DNA of 6,478 nt from an uncultured Capnocytophaga sp. Lineage in GTDB: Bacteria > Bacteroidota > Bacteroidia > Flavobacteriales > Flavobacteriaceae. Each line of letters begins with the position of its first letter. Position 1 is the first letter of the stretch. The DNA is taken from contig CAJZFM010000123.1 of assembly GCA_915070235.1 (NCBI GenBank), forward strand, positions 1 to 6,478. The letters are read 5' to 3'. The position numbers and the translations under genes are program-made. The notes under the pieces are model-generated. The model ran no database searches. It was given only the letters and a program-made list of their open reading frames with translations, and was not told where the DNA came from. Shown here in pieces: positions 5,847 to 6,478 of the stretch.

Positions 5847-6478
5847 ATGAAGAAAATATTACAAAACTATTTTTTTGCATTTCTCATTCTTATAGCCCTT
5901 AATATTTTTTTGGTTATTATTACAGGAAATGGGTACCTAACCTATGTTTTTTTCTTTCTCTATGGTCTTACTGCTTTACTTGCCTTAGTAAGCATCTTCT
6001 TTTATGTAGGAAGTCGTTACAAAGGCACAAGAATCTATATACTTAGTTTTGTTATACTGATTATTATAGGTGTATATTTAACCAATTATGGAGGGGAGCT
6101 ATATGGTAAATTTTTACTTTACAAATCAGAGAGGAACTTTCCTCCAGCACTTGAAAAGTTTGTTTTTGTAGAGAGAGATCCTACCTTTGTAGAAGGAAAA
6201 GAAATTATTCCATTTAGCAAAAAACATGAGTGGCTTTCTTTGGAGAATTATACCATGTCCCAGCACAATGAACTTGTAGCACTTTATAGAGAAACATATC
6301 TTCTTCAGGAAGGAGATTTGGAGGTCTTTGTAAAGAAATTTGACACAGCTGGAAAGGAGGTAGATTCTCTTTCTTTTTATCATTCTGAAAAGCAAGAACG
6401 TAAGATATTTCTCGTAGAAGATTGCCTGATAGATATTTCTAACCGCACTTATAATAATGCTTGGTTTACAAGTGGAGA
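5847..6478 (+). CDS. Unrecognised membrane protein with three N-terminal helices (3' end beyond the window)
   Basis: An open frame of 210 codons from an ATG at 5847 to the right edge, with no stop, so the protein is incomplete. I do not recognise the family. Seen: a short basic start (MKKILQNYF), hydrophobic helices at about residues 9-26, 31-53 and 64-80, with a basic YVGSRYKGTR loop (53-62) between the second and third. From about 90 onward it is a soluble, charged region (for example RDPTFVEGKEIIPFSKKHEW, 110-129) with no Cys motif, Walker motif or repeat that I can see; the only Cys is at residue 193. The start is supported by the TATCTTTG box 28 bases upstream and by the absence of another in-frame ATG in the leader. 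It is transcribed away from the export operon, so a functional link is not shown. It is a gene with good confidence; its function is unknown. Confidence 0.8.
   Translation, partial: MKKILQNYFFAFLILIALNIFLVIITGNGYLTYVFFFLYGLTALLALVSIFFYVGSRYKGTRIYILSFVILIIIGVYLTNYGGELYGKFLLYKSERNFPPALEKFVFVERDPTFVEGKEIIPFSKKHEWLSLENYTMSQHNELVALYRETYLLQEGDLEVFVKKFDTAGKEVDSLSFYHSEKQERKIFLVEDCLIDISNRTYNNAWFTSG

Noticed and set aside
6126..6395. Minus-strand open frame of 89 codons
   Set aside because: It is antisense to the plus-strand membrane-protein gene, which has a promoter box and an open frame of 210 codons to the window edge. The minus-strand product shows no domain and no promoter.
1..6478. A new defence, toxin-antitoxin or mobile system
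   Set aside because: No nuclease, toxin, transposase, integrase or terminal repeat was seen. Apart from the unrecognised plus-strand gene, the genes fit housekeeping or envelope families.

Overview
The window looks like ordinary chromosomal DNA from a member of the Bacteroidota, most likely the Flavobacteriia; a Capnocytophaga-like genome is a guess. Three things point there: the promoter -7 boxes have the Bacteroidota form TAnnTTTG (TATATTTG and TATCTTTG), start codons follow A-rich leaders without Shine-Dalgarno sequences, and the proteins resemble flavobacterial families. The base composition looks AT-rich by eye; it was not computed.

Layout. From about 5590 down to 1, five genes run on the minus strand with gaps of only 7, 26, 20 and 26 bases. 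In transcription order they are: an 811-residue outer-membrane polysaccharide-export protein with six SLBB repeats (Wza-like); a 369-residue Wzz-like chain-length/co-polymerase protein; a 60-residue two-helix membrane protein of the flavobacterial CAL67264 type; a 528-residue GapN-like non-phosphorylating NADP-dependent glyceraldehyde-3-phosphate dehydrogenase; and a membrane-anchored Cys-rich small protein, cut by the window edge, that resembles the NqrM type. One -7 box lies 24 bases before the first gene, and no other clear promoter is visible inside the cluster, so it can be read as one operon. On the plus strand, from 5847 to the right edge, a divergent and incomplete gene encodes an unrecognised protein with three transmembrane segments followed by a soluble part. 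Its promoter box lies directly downstream of a tandem array of the heptamer AATTAAC.

How the parts may work together. The first two genes form the envelope part of a polysaccharide export route: an outer-membrane SLBB/export protein and an inner-membrane Wzz partner without a kinase domain. No glycosyltransferase, flippase or polymerase is in view, so the polymer cannot be named. The dehydrogenase would supply NADPH and 3-phosphoglycerate and belongs to central metabolism; its place behind export genes may be only transcriptional convenience.

No RNA genes, insertion sequences, CRISPR arrays, attachment sites or clear intrinsic terminators were seen. Nothing amounts to a new multi-gene system. 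The points most worth a second look are the displaced catalytic glutamate in the GapN-like enzyme, the heptamer array at the divergent promoter, and the two edge-truncated genes.
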